From Tilletiaria anomala UBC 951 (lineage: Eukaryota; Basidiomycota; Exobasidiomycetes; Georgefischeriales; Tilletiariaceae): a stretch of 64,000 nt of DNA. The position numbers were made by a program, and so were the translations under genes. This document shows positions 11,701 through 21,937 of this stretch, in pieces. The notes beneath the pieces are model-generated. The model made no database searches, had not been told where the DNA came from, and saw only the letters and a program-made list of their open reading frames with translations. Within the stretch, counting starts at the first letter, position 1. Each line of letters starts with the position of its first letter. Location: the NCBI RefSeq assembly GCF_000711695.1, contig NW_013546957.1, forward strand, positions 1 to 64,000. Reading direction: 5' to 3'.

Positions 11701-11900
11701 CTGCGGCCACCTGAGCATAGCATCATGCACTTGAACGCTGATGCGTTCTAACGGGAGTGGCAAGGCCGAGCTTAGCTTGAGGTTGTCGAGCCTCAGGCCC
11801 AAATCTGCGCCGAGGCATTCTAGCGTGACAGAGTGGATGCTGTCACGTAGAGCGAGAGTCGCTTCCGGACGAACTGCACGATCGGGCGGGAGAAAGGAAG
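8766..11900 (-). pseudogene. Decayed DUF3712-like gene
   Basis: On the minus strand, successive blocks in changing frames read like the repeated immunoglobulin-like beta domains of fungal DUF3712 proteins: SVTLECLGADLGLRLDNLKL, LIARVEIESFAW, TPSLDVKVNAQALGLMVTGL, ANVWLEASRNIVSISGRIDL, EERLRAALAPITKIQNEQ, IPWLAATFAGARMNATLP, LVALNP-like SVALNPGRSALVGLLRLAA, and NPLGVSIGLTSLIFVARY, ending at a stop at 8766. Introns with good splice sites survive (for example donor CAC|GTGAGT near 9872). The frame is broken several times: shifts near 11.70, 11.48, 11.12 and 10.62 kb and in-frame stops at about 10745 (TGA) and 9479 (TAG). None is explained by GT-AG splicing, whereas neighbouring genes are intact. 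The expected N-terminal membrane helix was not found, so the 5' limit is approximate. Family assignment is from memory of the sequence pattern. Confidence 0.65.
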
Positions 11901-13157
11901 ACTATCTCTTAACTTTCGCTTGAGCGTGTGCATTGAATATGTTCAACCGGTGACAACGCGGTCCCCATCCGTCTTTCGCGATGACTACCGAGGCCTGGGA
12001 CACTTGCTGCCAAGACCTACCAACGACACGCGCGTGAGGGAGCGGGTTTATACGGAGACGCGACTGCAGACGATATGGCCGGGTTCGATGCCGTCGTCGC
12101 AGCCTGAGATTGCATTCCTGTGTGGAATCGACCATAGTTAAAATCCAGATCCAGCATTAAAACATAGAATGCTCGTCGCCTCGGCACATGGCATCCACCG
12201 CACAATGCCACGTGACGGAACTGGGAAAAAAGGAGGGATTGCGCAGGAGAAAGCGCAGAAAACCCGTAGAAAGGCGATACTGTAAACAGATTGCGCAATG
12301 GATCGCTCGCACCTTGAACTTGGAGCTGTCTTCTCGCTCTATGTTGCAATGAGCATGTGAATAATGTGTTGTGCGACGGGGGACGAGAGACTGGCAAAAC
12401 GTGTCGCGTGCGTGCGAGCCCACCGTGTGATGTATAATAATAATACAGTGCGGAATGAGTGACACTTGTACGCGCAATACTACAGCCGAAGTCACTGCCT
12501 TTCAATCACAATGGAAAACAAACGAACGGGGCCCCAATAATGACGCATTGCTCTTGCAGGATGCGAAGGATATGGATCTACTGAGACTATCTCGTCATTG
12601 CTGCGTGCGGCTGAATACCTCTCTCACCTTTTTTGCAACGTTCCACCGGTCCTCACGGGACTTGTCCGCATGCTTGATATGCCCGACTGCCGATGCCCAC
12701 GTGATCCAAATTCTGTGGCGTCATGATTCAACGGCAAAAAAAGTGTCATCCCACACTTAGATGGGTGTCCCTTTTGGGAAGAGGGTTAGGGTTAGGGTTG
12801 AGGCCTGAGTCTCCTCCCCGATCAACATCCCTTCGACTGGTCGTTGCGGACCAACCATTGACCTTGTGATCGAGTCCTGATGGAGTATGGAGAGTTGGAC
12901 GATGGACAACACTCCACAACGTTGCAAAGGGCTCACAGAGGTTCCATACTCACACCCCTTCATCTCGTCAACTTCTGGCAGATATAATCCTATTCCAATT
13001 CCCTGTGGACTGTCAGGTCTCCTTCGTCGGGTAGCCCTATAGGCTGTGCGAGGGCACACACAACTCAGTGCTCAGTTCTGCTTGTCGTACAAGGGAGCAA
13101 GCGCGCTAGGAGAATTGTCCAGGCAAAAGGCTCCGATCGCTGGATACCGACGTCGGG
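11901..13157. other. Intergenic region with a TTAGGG tract
   Basis: About 1.25 kb between the decayed gene and the phosphatase. No coding frame resembles a known family. The only landmark is a short telomere-like tract at 12783-12799. The right end is presumably the phosphatase promoter. Confidence 0.5.
12783..12799 (+). repeat. Interstitial telomere-like repeat (TTAGGG)
   Basis: GGGTTAGGGTTAGGGTT is nearly three tandem copies of TTAGGG, the telomere unit of many fungi. It lies in intergenic DNA far from any visible chromosome end. Such short tracts can be Tbf1/Teb1/Rap1-type factor sites in promoters or scars of break repair; which applies here is unknown. Confidence 0.8.
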
Positions 13158-14328
13158 ATGCGCCTGCTACCCTCATTTTTGCCAGCGTCGACACGTACGG
13201 CAGGCACATGGTCCTCTGCAACTGCGGCCGCGCTTGCAGTGAGCGCGCTCGCTTCACTGGTGCTGGCGCTTGTCGTTCTCCAACCGGCAGGCGCTGCGGC
13301 CTCGCCTCTTACACCTCTGCACATGCATCCACATACTGCAGGAGTTCTTCCGTCTGCGACCTCAGTATTCTCATTGGGCCTCACACCTGTCGCGTTATGG
13401 GATAGGCTAGTTGGCGAGCTTTTCAGCTTGTCTGCTTCCTGGCTACCACGGCCTGAGGGAGGAGCCAGACGATGGAGTGGGAGCATCGCCAAGGTGGAGA
13501 GCCATGTGATCGCGAATGCTGATGCCGCCCAAGCCGCAAATGAGGGTGATGATGTTACGCAGTCACAAGAACATGCAAGCGGGTCGGGGATCGTATACGT
13601 GAGTTTCTAACTACTGCTTAACTTGCTTGCTCCTTGACGCACTGGCTCATTGTCTCCCCTCTCACTTCGCCTCACCGCTGGTACAGCTCATCCGTCATGC
13701 CGAAAAGTCGTCAAAGTCGGGCAACGGGCTGAGCGCGCAGGGCGTCCGGCGCGCCGAGTGTCTCGTTGACCTGTTCACCTTTTCATTTAGCCCTGCATCT
13801 CTAACAGATAATGCGACCGCTACAGCAGAAGAAACAATCCAGCGTGGACGCAAGCGAAAGGGATCCCACCGCCAGGAGCGCATCTCCATCTCGGCAGTGT
13901 TCGCGCAGTCATACAACCCATCCACGGGTCGCCGCTCGCGGCCGTACCGCACGCTGCTCCCGCTTGCACGCGCGTTCGGCATGAGCGTCGACCACGCGTG
14001 CGAACGCAATGACGCGCACTGCGTCCGGAAGAAAGTCGCAACCCTGCTGCGACAGCCGCAGGTGCAGGGGGGACACGGCAAGGGCAAGGGCGAGGACAAA
14101 AACAAAGGGAAGAACGTGTTGATCTCATGGCAGCACTCAGCCCTCGCGGATGTTGCCCGTGCGTTTGGAGTGCATGGCTTGCACTACCCACCAGAACGTT
14201 TCGACATCATCTTTGCCATTCAGGACGGACGCCTGCTTTCCGTCACGTCGCAAGAGTGCGTCGGGCTCGACGAGCGCTACTTTGGCTGGAGAGGCCACGG
14301 TCGCCACCTCACTCCTGGCGCTGCCTAG
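13158..14328 (+). CDS. Membrane-anchored histidine-phosphatase-superfamily protein
   Basis: Two exons, join(13158..13598,13687..14328), give 360 residues. A hydrophobic N-terminal segment (about residues 24-43, AAALAVSALASLVLALVVLQ) looks like a signal anchor. After a low-complexity linker the frame continues across the intron as IVY-LIRHAEKSSKSGNGLS; RHAEK is the catalytic RHG-type motif with the phospho-accepting His. QSYNPSTGRRSRPYRTLLPLA fits the second conserved block, and WQHSALADVARAFGV supplies the later His. Fungal proteins of this type are usually annotated as phosphoglycerate-mutase-like; the substrate is unknown. An insert of Lys/Gly repeats (about residues 275-290) is unusual and probably an exposed loop. 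Confidence 0.85.
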
Positions 14329-14809
14329 CTCGCCCATCTGCTACCCAGCAAAGACGAGGGGGCCGAATGCGCAAGGATAGTCTGGCCAGCCGCGGGTTCG
14401 ATTCCACTTGTTTCTTTTGTTTTGCACGCAAACAGATACCCTCCCGCATCGATGCAACCGTGAGTATAACAGCAAAGCGGCAAGATAATTTTCTTATGTA
14501 CATTGTAATTTCATATGGCATATACCTTGTCCACTGAAAATAATCGGTGTCTTCCAAAGGCCTTGCCAGCGCTCTAAACATGGGAGACGCCCATATTTGT
14601 TCGTATTATAGAACAATTGGATTTCGAACACGGCGCAGCCCAAGGCCAGTCCCGCATGCACACAAGGTGCAGCTAGTCTGGGATACTCAGTACACTACGG
14701 TTGTGCATCAGCTTGGGACCAACGACTAGACTACACTGCGCCGCAAAGTGTAGGTTTTAAGCCTTCGTGTAGCGGCACGTTGCAAGGGCTTAACGTCAAC
14801 TGGATACCC
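14329..14809. other. Convergent intergenic region
   Basis: About 480 bases between convergent genes. It holds a B-box-like string (GGGTTCGATTCC, about 14393) without a matching A box or cloverleaf, so no tRNA is called. Nothing else is seen. Confidence 0.5.
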
Positions 14810-15408
14810 TCATCGCTGCGGCAAGTCGCTCAACTTGAAGTTGCTCCCCAGCGAGCGCATGAGGGCCACACGGTTGCAGTCTTTCTCCGAGACGCAAGTG
14901 TGCCCGCCCAGGTCCATGCTTTTCGATTCACCGTCCGCGTACGGACATCGGATTTGCTCCGGGAAAGGACAGGGACAGTTGGCCGGCTTGTCGACGCAGC
15001 TTAGTGTTCGCGGGCAGAGGTACCGAATGCACGTCGCTATTTTGTCATTGAAGAAGGTGAAGCCAGCCCGAAAACTCATGTCAGTATGAGTTCGAATGTT
15101 GAGTTGATATCTGACGCTGCACGTGAAGATGACAAGGCGATCATCATGCCTCACTCACCAGCATCAACGCGTTCATTCCACCACCTCGAATCGCCACTTG
15201 GCGGCGCTTCCTGCTCATGAGCCTCGCCGCTTGCTTGTCCCGCGTTGAAGAAGTGCTGGAAGAACCCGCCTTGCGCGTTAGCCGTCTGACCCAGCAATGT
15301 CACGGCCAGCAGGGCGGACAAGGCCAAAGACAGTAATGATTGCACAGGTGCTGGGCTTGACCGACGCTGGGCTGTGGTCGATGATTGTGTGCGCCGCGCC
15401 GGTCGCAT
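14810..15408 (-). CDS. LCL2: LCL2-type small secretory protein (long chronological lifespan 2)
   Basis: Two exons, complement(join(14810..15036,15159..15408)), give 158 residues. A signal peptide (SLLSLALSALLAVTLLGQ, about residues 25-45) is followed by a short Gln/Gly region and then the conserved Cys-rich core TCIRYLCPRTLSCVDKPANC, then PCPFPEQIRCPYADG and CVSEKDC. This Cys spacing is the LCL2 hallmark. In yeast LCL2 is linked to ER-associated degradation and chronological lifespan. The ATG at 15408 is the first ATG in frame; the acceptor at 15037 was chosen because it restores the core directly after RWWNERVDA. It is divergent from the NUR1-like gene, with about 400 bp between the starts. 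Confidence 0.85.
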
Positions 15409-15814
15409 GGTATGAGCTCCTTTAGACGCAGTTCTGACGGCGTGGTTCTGCGCTAGCAAAGGCGAGGGCGGGCAGAACGGTCACTATCACGGAGGACTGG
15501 ATTGTCGACAAATGGCGTGGTGAGCACAGACGAGACTGGACAGACTCAGAGGAGGCGGTCTGCAAAATGACGTGGAAAGAGAGTGGGAGTCGGCAGTATC
15601 ATGTGACATGTCTGTTGCCCGCAAGTACGTGAGTCCGGAGTAAGTGATTATGTTGGATTCGTGACGCGACTTCCTGAAGATGTCATTCATAATCGCTTTT
15701 GATGAACTCGATACTTTGCGTCCTCCAGGGTCCTTCGTGACCTCCATATGCACTAATATTTTGCAACACATTGCTATCGCAAAAGGCTCTCCAGTTCCTC
15801 AAGCTTGTGCAGCC
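15409..15814. promoter_or_regulatory. Divergent promoter region LCL2 / NUR1-like
   Basis: About 400 bases between two outward-facing start codons, so both promoters must lie here or in the 5' UTRs. No specific site is recognised. An in-frame upstream ATG for the right-hand gene lies at 15680. Confidence 0.4.
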
Positions 15815-17836
15815 ATGATGGCCCCAACAAACACCACGCCTCTGGGCTTTTCGGCGCGAAGAGGCCGCAAGTCTGCAACTCCGTACGAGCTCATCGCTTC
15901 GCAATCCACCGCCTCGGCGTCATCTTCATCGCCATTTCGATCTTCTGCCGCTCCTGCCTCAGGTAGATCCGCATTTGGGACGAACACGCCTGTACGGCCG
16001 AGTGCACTCGGTGCCGGGACCATCTTCTCTCCCGCCTCGATAAGGAGCCTCGATGCAGGGACAGGGTCGCCGTTCAGAAGGAACGTCCCCTTCGGCAGCC
16101 CGGGTTTGCGAGCTTCGACGGCTACTGCAAGTGCCGGTTCCTTTCCAGGTCGCTCGCCAGCAGCAAGAGAGAGCAAGCGGAGAGATTCGTCCGTGGGCGA
16201 ATCATCACCACCGTCAAAGAAGGTAAAATCTGCTCGCTTCGTCCGTCGTAGGTCATGGACGGAAAAGTAAGGGTTGCTACGATTGTGATGACTCTCTGCC
16301 GTATGAAAGTCACACTCATTTTCACTTTTCTTGGCCCATAGAGCAGCTACACTTCCCGTGGAGCTTTTCCATTCCCTCTCCATGCAGCTCTCACTTTACA
16401 TGAGCGACCTGCAAGAACTTGGGCCGTCATTCGGCTGGATTCTCGGAGGCATTTTACACTTCCTCTCCATTATGGCGCATGTCATCTCGCCAGACTCAGA
16501 TTTTGGGCTCGGATTCGGATCTATGTTCAGCCGCCGTAGATCCAGAAATGGAGCTGCCGGCACTATCGCTGCCAAAGGCGGGTCAGTCAAAAGTATGTTC
16601 GTTGACGATCGCAAGGCACCTCTTCGCACCGCTTTGGGACTAGGGACAAGTTCAGCCCCCAGCACAGCCGAACAGATGCGACGTCTAGCTTCTATGCAGC
16701 GGCAGGCCTGGCTCAGAGCAATTGTGAGTTAAGGCGCGCCTCATCACATTTTTCTTCTTCCAGCTTTGACGCCGTATTTCTCACCTGCTTATAGAGCATC
16801 GTCCTCTCTCTTTCACTCTTGCTTTTGGCGAGCTACAATGCCTACTATCTCTTCGTGCAGGCCAGACGGCGGTACACGTTCTGGATGAAAAGCCAGGATG
16901 AGCCACTGAAATCCGAGAATGCCAAGTTGGTTCCAGTCGTTCAGCGCGACGACGAGCGACCGAGTCTCCATGAGCGTATCATTGAAAACATAACGTGAGC
17001 AACCACCTGTCTACTCGACTTGCTAGGTTGCGGGACAATACTGATTCCCGTCATCGTTCATTCAACCCTTGCGTAGTACATTTGCGCAAGCGCAACTTCG
17101 AAAAGCCCCTATCATCAATTGGTTTGTGCCTCAAGAGCATGCCGCATGGCGCAATGGCAACCGAAATGCCACGCCTATGATGTATGCGCTTGACGTCTGG
17201 CGAGCACCCGAGCTCAGCCTTAGCATCTTTTGGTGAGGCTGGTATGAGGAGGGATGGGGAGCTTCACTGCGTGATAGCCGAAAGAGGGGCATTGACTGTT
17301 TAACCACTCTCCTGCAGTGTCTATTCTCCCGTCCATGCGCTATGGTACCACTTTGCAGCGCTGTTGGGCATAAAGGGCCTCATATCTTGGATCGCAACCT
17401 GGCTCGTCATGGCGGGCCTTAGTGGACAGATGCAATGGGTTATGCGAGAGTTCCAGGCGCTGCTGAAGGATCGGCAGACCATCTCAGGCGAGGTGATGAA
17501 TGAGTATGAGCAGAAAGTGCGTGGCGTGCCACGTGCCAAATCTCTCCCAGTCTAAGAGTCTGTTATCACTGACTCCTGCCCCTCCTTTCTCGTTGACCTT
17601 GCCCTCCTCGCCCGCAGTTCGTCCTACCGCGAGCTATGCCGGAAGTGAGAGACGCATGCGTCATGACGAGCGAAGCAGAGATGATCGGTGTGCGCGATTG
17701 GCAGCTTCGCCAGTCTGCCCCATCGCAGACGCCAACGGCCAGCATGGATACCACTGCCCTTCAGGTCAAGAGCGCCAGCAAGAGTGCGAGACAGGGAAGA
17801 AAGACGGGAGGCGGCGAGTCGCTCAACCCATGGTGA
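15815..17836 (+). CDS. NUR1: NUR1-like nuclear rim protein (DUF2418)
   Basis: Six exons, join(15815..16266,16342..16723,16795..16994,17077..17232,17318..17516,17618..17836), give 535 residues. The first 150 residues are Ser/Pro/Arg-rich with a basic stretch (PPSKKVKSARFVRRRS) that could be a nuclear-localisation signal. Hydrophobic segments follow at about 175-205, 280-300 (IVLSLSLLLLASYNAYYLF) and 400-430. The block LDVWRAPELSLSIFCVYSPV and the later FVLPRAMPEVRDACVMTSEA fit the DUF2418 family, which includes yeast NUR1. NUR1 with Heh1 forms the CLIP complex, tethering rDNA and silent chromatin to the inner nuclear membrane. An in-frame ATG at 15680 could add 45 residues. The family call rests on remembered motifs. 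Confidence 0.72.
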
Positions 17837-18374
17837 TGTACACATTTCTAGTATTATACCTGGCACTACGAACACAGCCTCTCTCATCAACATGTATCAC
17901 TGCATGAATTGTCAAATTGGATGACAAGATGTATTTTGAAACGTACATTGGTCTGGCTCGACTTGGCATGCCGTCCGCGCTCAAACATTGCGGCTCTATG
18001 GCTGTCAAATAATACAAGGGAGGCTGTGTGCGTGCGTGCATGTACGTGTCCGACCTCCAGGCCGGTCACTCGGAGATGGAAATAAATGGATCACATACAG
18101 AAGTGTTGGTGTTTCGCGAGTTAAGGTGCATGTTGCTGGTGTATCAAGATAATGTGGGATGGTGAGGATGCACTTGCTAGGAAGGTGCTTTGAATCGGTG
18201 GAATAGGGCGAGAAGTACACAATTTTGTCGAGCTGGCAGCTTGGCCAAGAGTCGGAACAAGTCGAAAGTGATCGAATCGTCAGAAAGGGGGGCAGGTGAA
18301 GATTTCACGCGAAGAGATACAACGCGCGAGACAGCGGTTAAAGGGGCAGAGAGATGTGGAATCCAGTACCACAT
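17837..18374. other. Convergent intergenic region
   Basis: About 540 bases between convergent genes, presumably two 3' UTRs. It contains a GTGCGTGCGTGCATGTACGTG repeat-like stretch near 18028 (alternating purine-pyrimidine). No gene is visible. Confidence 0.45.
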
Positions 18375-21300
18375 TCACTCGTCGATGCTGTTTGTGTCTC
18401 CATCGTCGGACAGAACGCCGTTCCGCCCGTGCCCGTTAGTGATATCCTCGTAAGCATCAGTGTCGCCGTCATCGGCTTCCCCATCGTCATGAGCTCCATT
18501 GCCATGGGCTCCATTCTGCTGAGCGACAATGGCGCTATGTGACGCGCTTGGGGGGCGGCTGTGGAGGGTGATCGACTTGGGCCGTGGGGGGTTGCTATCG
18601 GGAGCCGCTGCGGGCGCATTGGCCGGCGAAGCAGGCGACGTGGCTGCCGTGTTGCCCTCGAACTGCCTTGCCGATTTGTCGGCGCTGCCGACACCAGTGA
18701 CTTCCTCCTCGATCGGTGGTGGCCGGTCGACTGCGCGCGGTGTGCTATTCTTCGATGAGACGCGCCGCAGCGACGAGGCGCCCTGAGCTTCGACGTCTGC
18801 GACGACGGTGGCCTTCCGTATTTGCACCGTGCCCGACGAAGGGAAGCTCTCCAGCCTGCGGCGCGGAGGCGCAGGTGGCGGGTTCTTGTTGTTGAGCGTC
18901 TTGCTACGACCGAGCGGGCGGTGGTCATTGAGGGACGCCGGTGGCGGCGCGGCTGTGTGCTCGTTGCGCTGGTTAAAGGGGTTCGAGGGGCGCTCGATGC
19001 TCGCGGCGGACATGGCGTTTTCGCTCATCTCGTCGCTGGGCGAATCGAGCTCAAGCGGAATATCTTCGGGTATCGGGCTTGGCTGGTTGTCCCGGGCGCA
19101 GGAACGCTGAATCTCGTCCTGCTCCTGGAGCCAGCTAGGTATGTTACCCTTGCTGGCGCGCGTCGCTTGAGTGTCTGCGCCATCGACGTCGTTGTTCAGC
19201 TTGGACAGACGCCGACCGGTTGGGGGCTCATATACGTCCGGCGAGCGTGTGGCTGTGCGGTTTGTGACGGAGGACGAGGTGCGCACGTGCCCGGTGCGGC
19301 TCTTGATGCTCTTCACCTCGTCCTCCTCGCTGGTGCGCCTTACGAGCGTCGTCGCGGCCTCGCTGACGCTGCGGCGCTGACCGTGCGTCGAGCTGCCGCC
19401 GCCGAGGCTCTTGCGCTTGATGTGGCCGCTGCCACCGGCTTGCGACGCAGAGACGGAGCCGAGGCCATACAGCTGCTCGAACTGCTGCTGCGCCGCGAGG
19501 GCAAGCGGCGCGATCACCTCTGGAGGCGCGACCTGGCCCGTGAGAAGACGGGGCGCAGCTTCGCGCCTGGACGCCTTGCTCGGCTTGGCCGCGACGGTCG
19601 AGGACCTCTGGATGGTCGTGTACGTCTTGGGCGGGAGCGCCTGCTTGGCGCGCTGTACTTCGCTGGCGGCGTTCAGGCCGGCCTGGATCAGCGGGCTGAT
19701 CGGCGCGCGCGGCGGTAGTGGCGGTGGCAGCCGATCGAGCACGGTTGACAGGCGCGGCTGAATGTCGCCGCCCCACTGCGAACCGCCAGCGGCGGCAGCG
19801 CTGGGGCCATCGAGGACGCTCGCACTGGGACTGCGCGAGCTGGCACCCGAATCGCCTCTGTCGCGTGGGACGGGTGTGCGGAATGGGTTGGGCACCGGCG
19901 CTGCGGCGGATGCGACGACGGGCGTGGGACGTACGATGCGAGGCTTGCTCTGCTTGAACGGGTTCGGCGCCGGGTTGAAACCGAGCAGTGCGTCGATCGG
20001 CAGCTGGCCCGGTTTGGGCGGCTGCGGCGGCGCGGGTGTCGGTAGCGCGGGTGCGGCATGATGCAGCACGTATGGATGCGCTTGCAGCACGACATACGGC
20101 GGCCGCGCCGGCACAGCTTGCGGCGCCTGGTCGCGGAAGGGGTTCGAACTGGACGCCTTGGCTTCGGCTAACGCGCCTGGCGGCAGCGGAGGCATCGGCT
20201 TGGATGCCGTCTCGGAGCGTGGTGGGGGGAGCGACAGCCTGCCGGCGCCGCTAATCGCCATTGGGTGCGGCTTGGCGCTCGAGGATGGGACGGCAGGCGG
20301 CGGTGGCGACGCCAATTGCTGCTGTTGGTGCGAGTGCGAATTCGACGCGTGCCGATGTGACTGCCGTGTCACGGGCTGCGACAGCGACGCGGGCGGTGGC
20401 GGCGACGCGAATGGGGCCATCGCGGACGGGGGATGCTGTGTCTGTGCGCGCGTATAGGCGTGCATGCTGCCTTCCGGCGGTGGCGGTGGCGAGACAAGGG
20501 TATCTAACGCCTCGCTGCGTATGTCGCCGAGCGAGTTTGACACGGAGATCATCGGCGGCGGGGGCTGCCCGACGTTGGAGGGGCGCTCCCTTGTGCACCC
20601 AGACGCTTTGCGTGTCGCAATGGTGCGCGTTGGGATCGCTGTGGGGCAATGTATCAGCACGGGTCTCTGTAAGCCAAGCGTGCGCGGACCAGCGTAGCAC
20701 TACTCACTCTGCGTGAACAGGAGCGACTTGCAAGGTATTTGCCCTTGCTGGGCCCAAGATGCAAGGCGCATCCACGCAAAAAAATGGCCCGTTTTGATGC
20801 CGAGCGGCGTCCGTTCGAAGAGCGCCATGATCTGTGCAGGGTGAGGAGAATCACCAGCGTCAGCGGAAGAACGTATGCGGAGCGCCGAAAAAAGCAAAGA
20901 AAGAAACCAGCACGCACCATCGCCTCATCACGTAGCTCGATCCCACACTGTTCGCGCAGGAAGCGGAGCGCGTCCTGCTCGTCATACAAGCCGTCTACAC
21001 CGCTCGGGCTCTCCTTGAGCTGAAGCAGCGCAGGGACGTACGCAGAGTACTCTTCCGGACTCAGCCCGCTCTCGTCCAGGTACGCCGGCCGCAGATTGCC
21101 ATCGGTGGTCGCGGCGGCGTGGAATGGCGTGCTGGGCCCGGAGAAGAAGGGCGTGTGTGTGGATGACGGCATGGCTCGTTGTTGTTGTTGTTGTTGTTGC
21201 TGCTGTTGCTGTGGTGGTGATTGCTGCTGCTGCTGCTGCTGTGCACCTGCTCGTATAGGCAAAGCTGGGGAAGGGTGTGTGTGTGCGTGGTGGTTTAGGA

Positions 21301-21937
21301 CACTGCCGCTGCCGAGGGAAGATGGGCTGCGCTGGTTGGCAAGGGGCGAGAAGGCGCGCGCGGCTGACACGGCGCCGCTCCCTGTCTCGACAATGCCAAA
21401 GGCAAGTCCACGTGCGCCTGGAGGGCGCAGCCCTGCTCCGACGGCGGACGTGGAGCGCTGGAGGTACGCGATCTGCTGCTGGATCTGGCGCTGTTGCTGC
21501 TGATGTTGGAGTTGGAGTTGGAGCTGGAGCAGCAGCGACGGGTCGCCGTCGGTCGCGGTCGTCTGCGAGAAGGTCGTCGACAGCGACTGCCGGCCGGTAG
21601 TGGATGAGATGCGCGTGCCTTGGCCGCTGTCACTGTCACTGCCACTGCTGCTGCTGCTGGAAGATTGGCTAAGACTGCGGCGGCGACGACTGCTGCAGCT
21701 GCTGGACCTGGGTCGGCACCTGCTTCTGCTGACGTCCGAACTGGAACGCGCGCGGAGCGGATGTGTATGTGTATGCAGGGGCCCCAAAGCGGCAGCGTCG
21801 GCGGCGGAGGAGGTAGTGGTTGAATGCGTCTCCTTGCAGGCGGAGTGGTGAGACGACTCGAGACGCGGTGCGCGATGGATGTGGTGCGAGGAAGCGCTAA
21901 AGGACGATGCTTGCGTGGGAGGAGATGATGAGCTCAT
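18375..21937 (-). CDS. Large Pro/Gln-rich protein with four NPF motifs (probable endocytic or actin adaptor)
   Basis: Three exons, complement(join(18375..20638,20708..20831,20918..21937)), give 1135 residues. Residues 1-265 are Ser/Gln-rich with poly-Gln runs. A compact helical module follows (about 280-375): LSPEEYSAYVPALL, DEQDALRFLREQCGIEL, IMALFERTPLGIKTGHFFAW, MRLASWAQQGQ. It joins perfectly across two introns and is the only folded region I can see. The rest is disordered and rich in PPPP runs. Four NPF tripeptides (about residues 548, 606, 633, 936) are ligands for EH domains, and the proline runs suit SH3 or profilin binding, so a role in endocytosis or actin organisation is inferred. 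I do not recognise a named orthologue. The ATG at 21937 begins the longest frame. Confidence 0.75.
21178..21242 (-). repeat. CAG/CAA trinucleotide repeat coding poly-Gln
   Basis: Mixed GTT/GCT triplets on the plus strand code two Gln runs, separated by Ser-Pro-Pro, in the NPF-motif protein. Mixed CAA/CAG codons suggest selection for the amino acid as well as repeat slippage. Length variation between strains is likely. Confidence 0.85.

Noticed and set aside
14385-14410. tRNA-like B box GGGTTCGATTCC
   Set aside because: The flanking bases do not form a T-arm stem, and no A box, anticodon arm or acceptor stem is found at the right distance.
18822-19718. 298-codon plus-strand frame opposite the NPF-motif gene
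   Set aside because: Arg/Ala/Gly-rich antisense shadow; the minus strand has the conserved module and a model that sums to whole codons.
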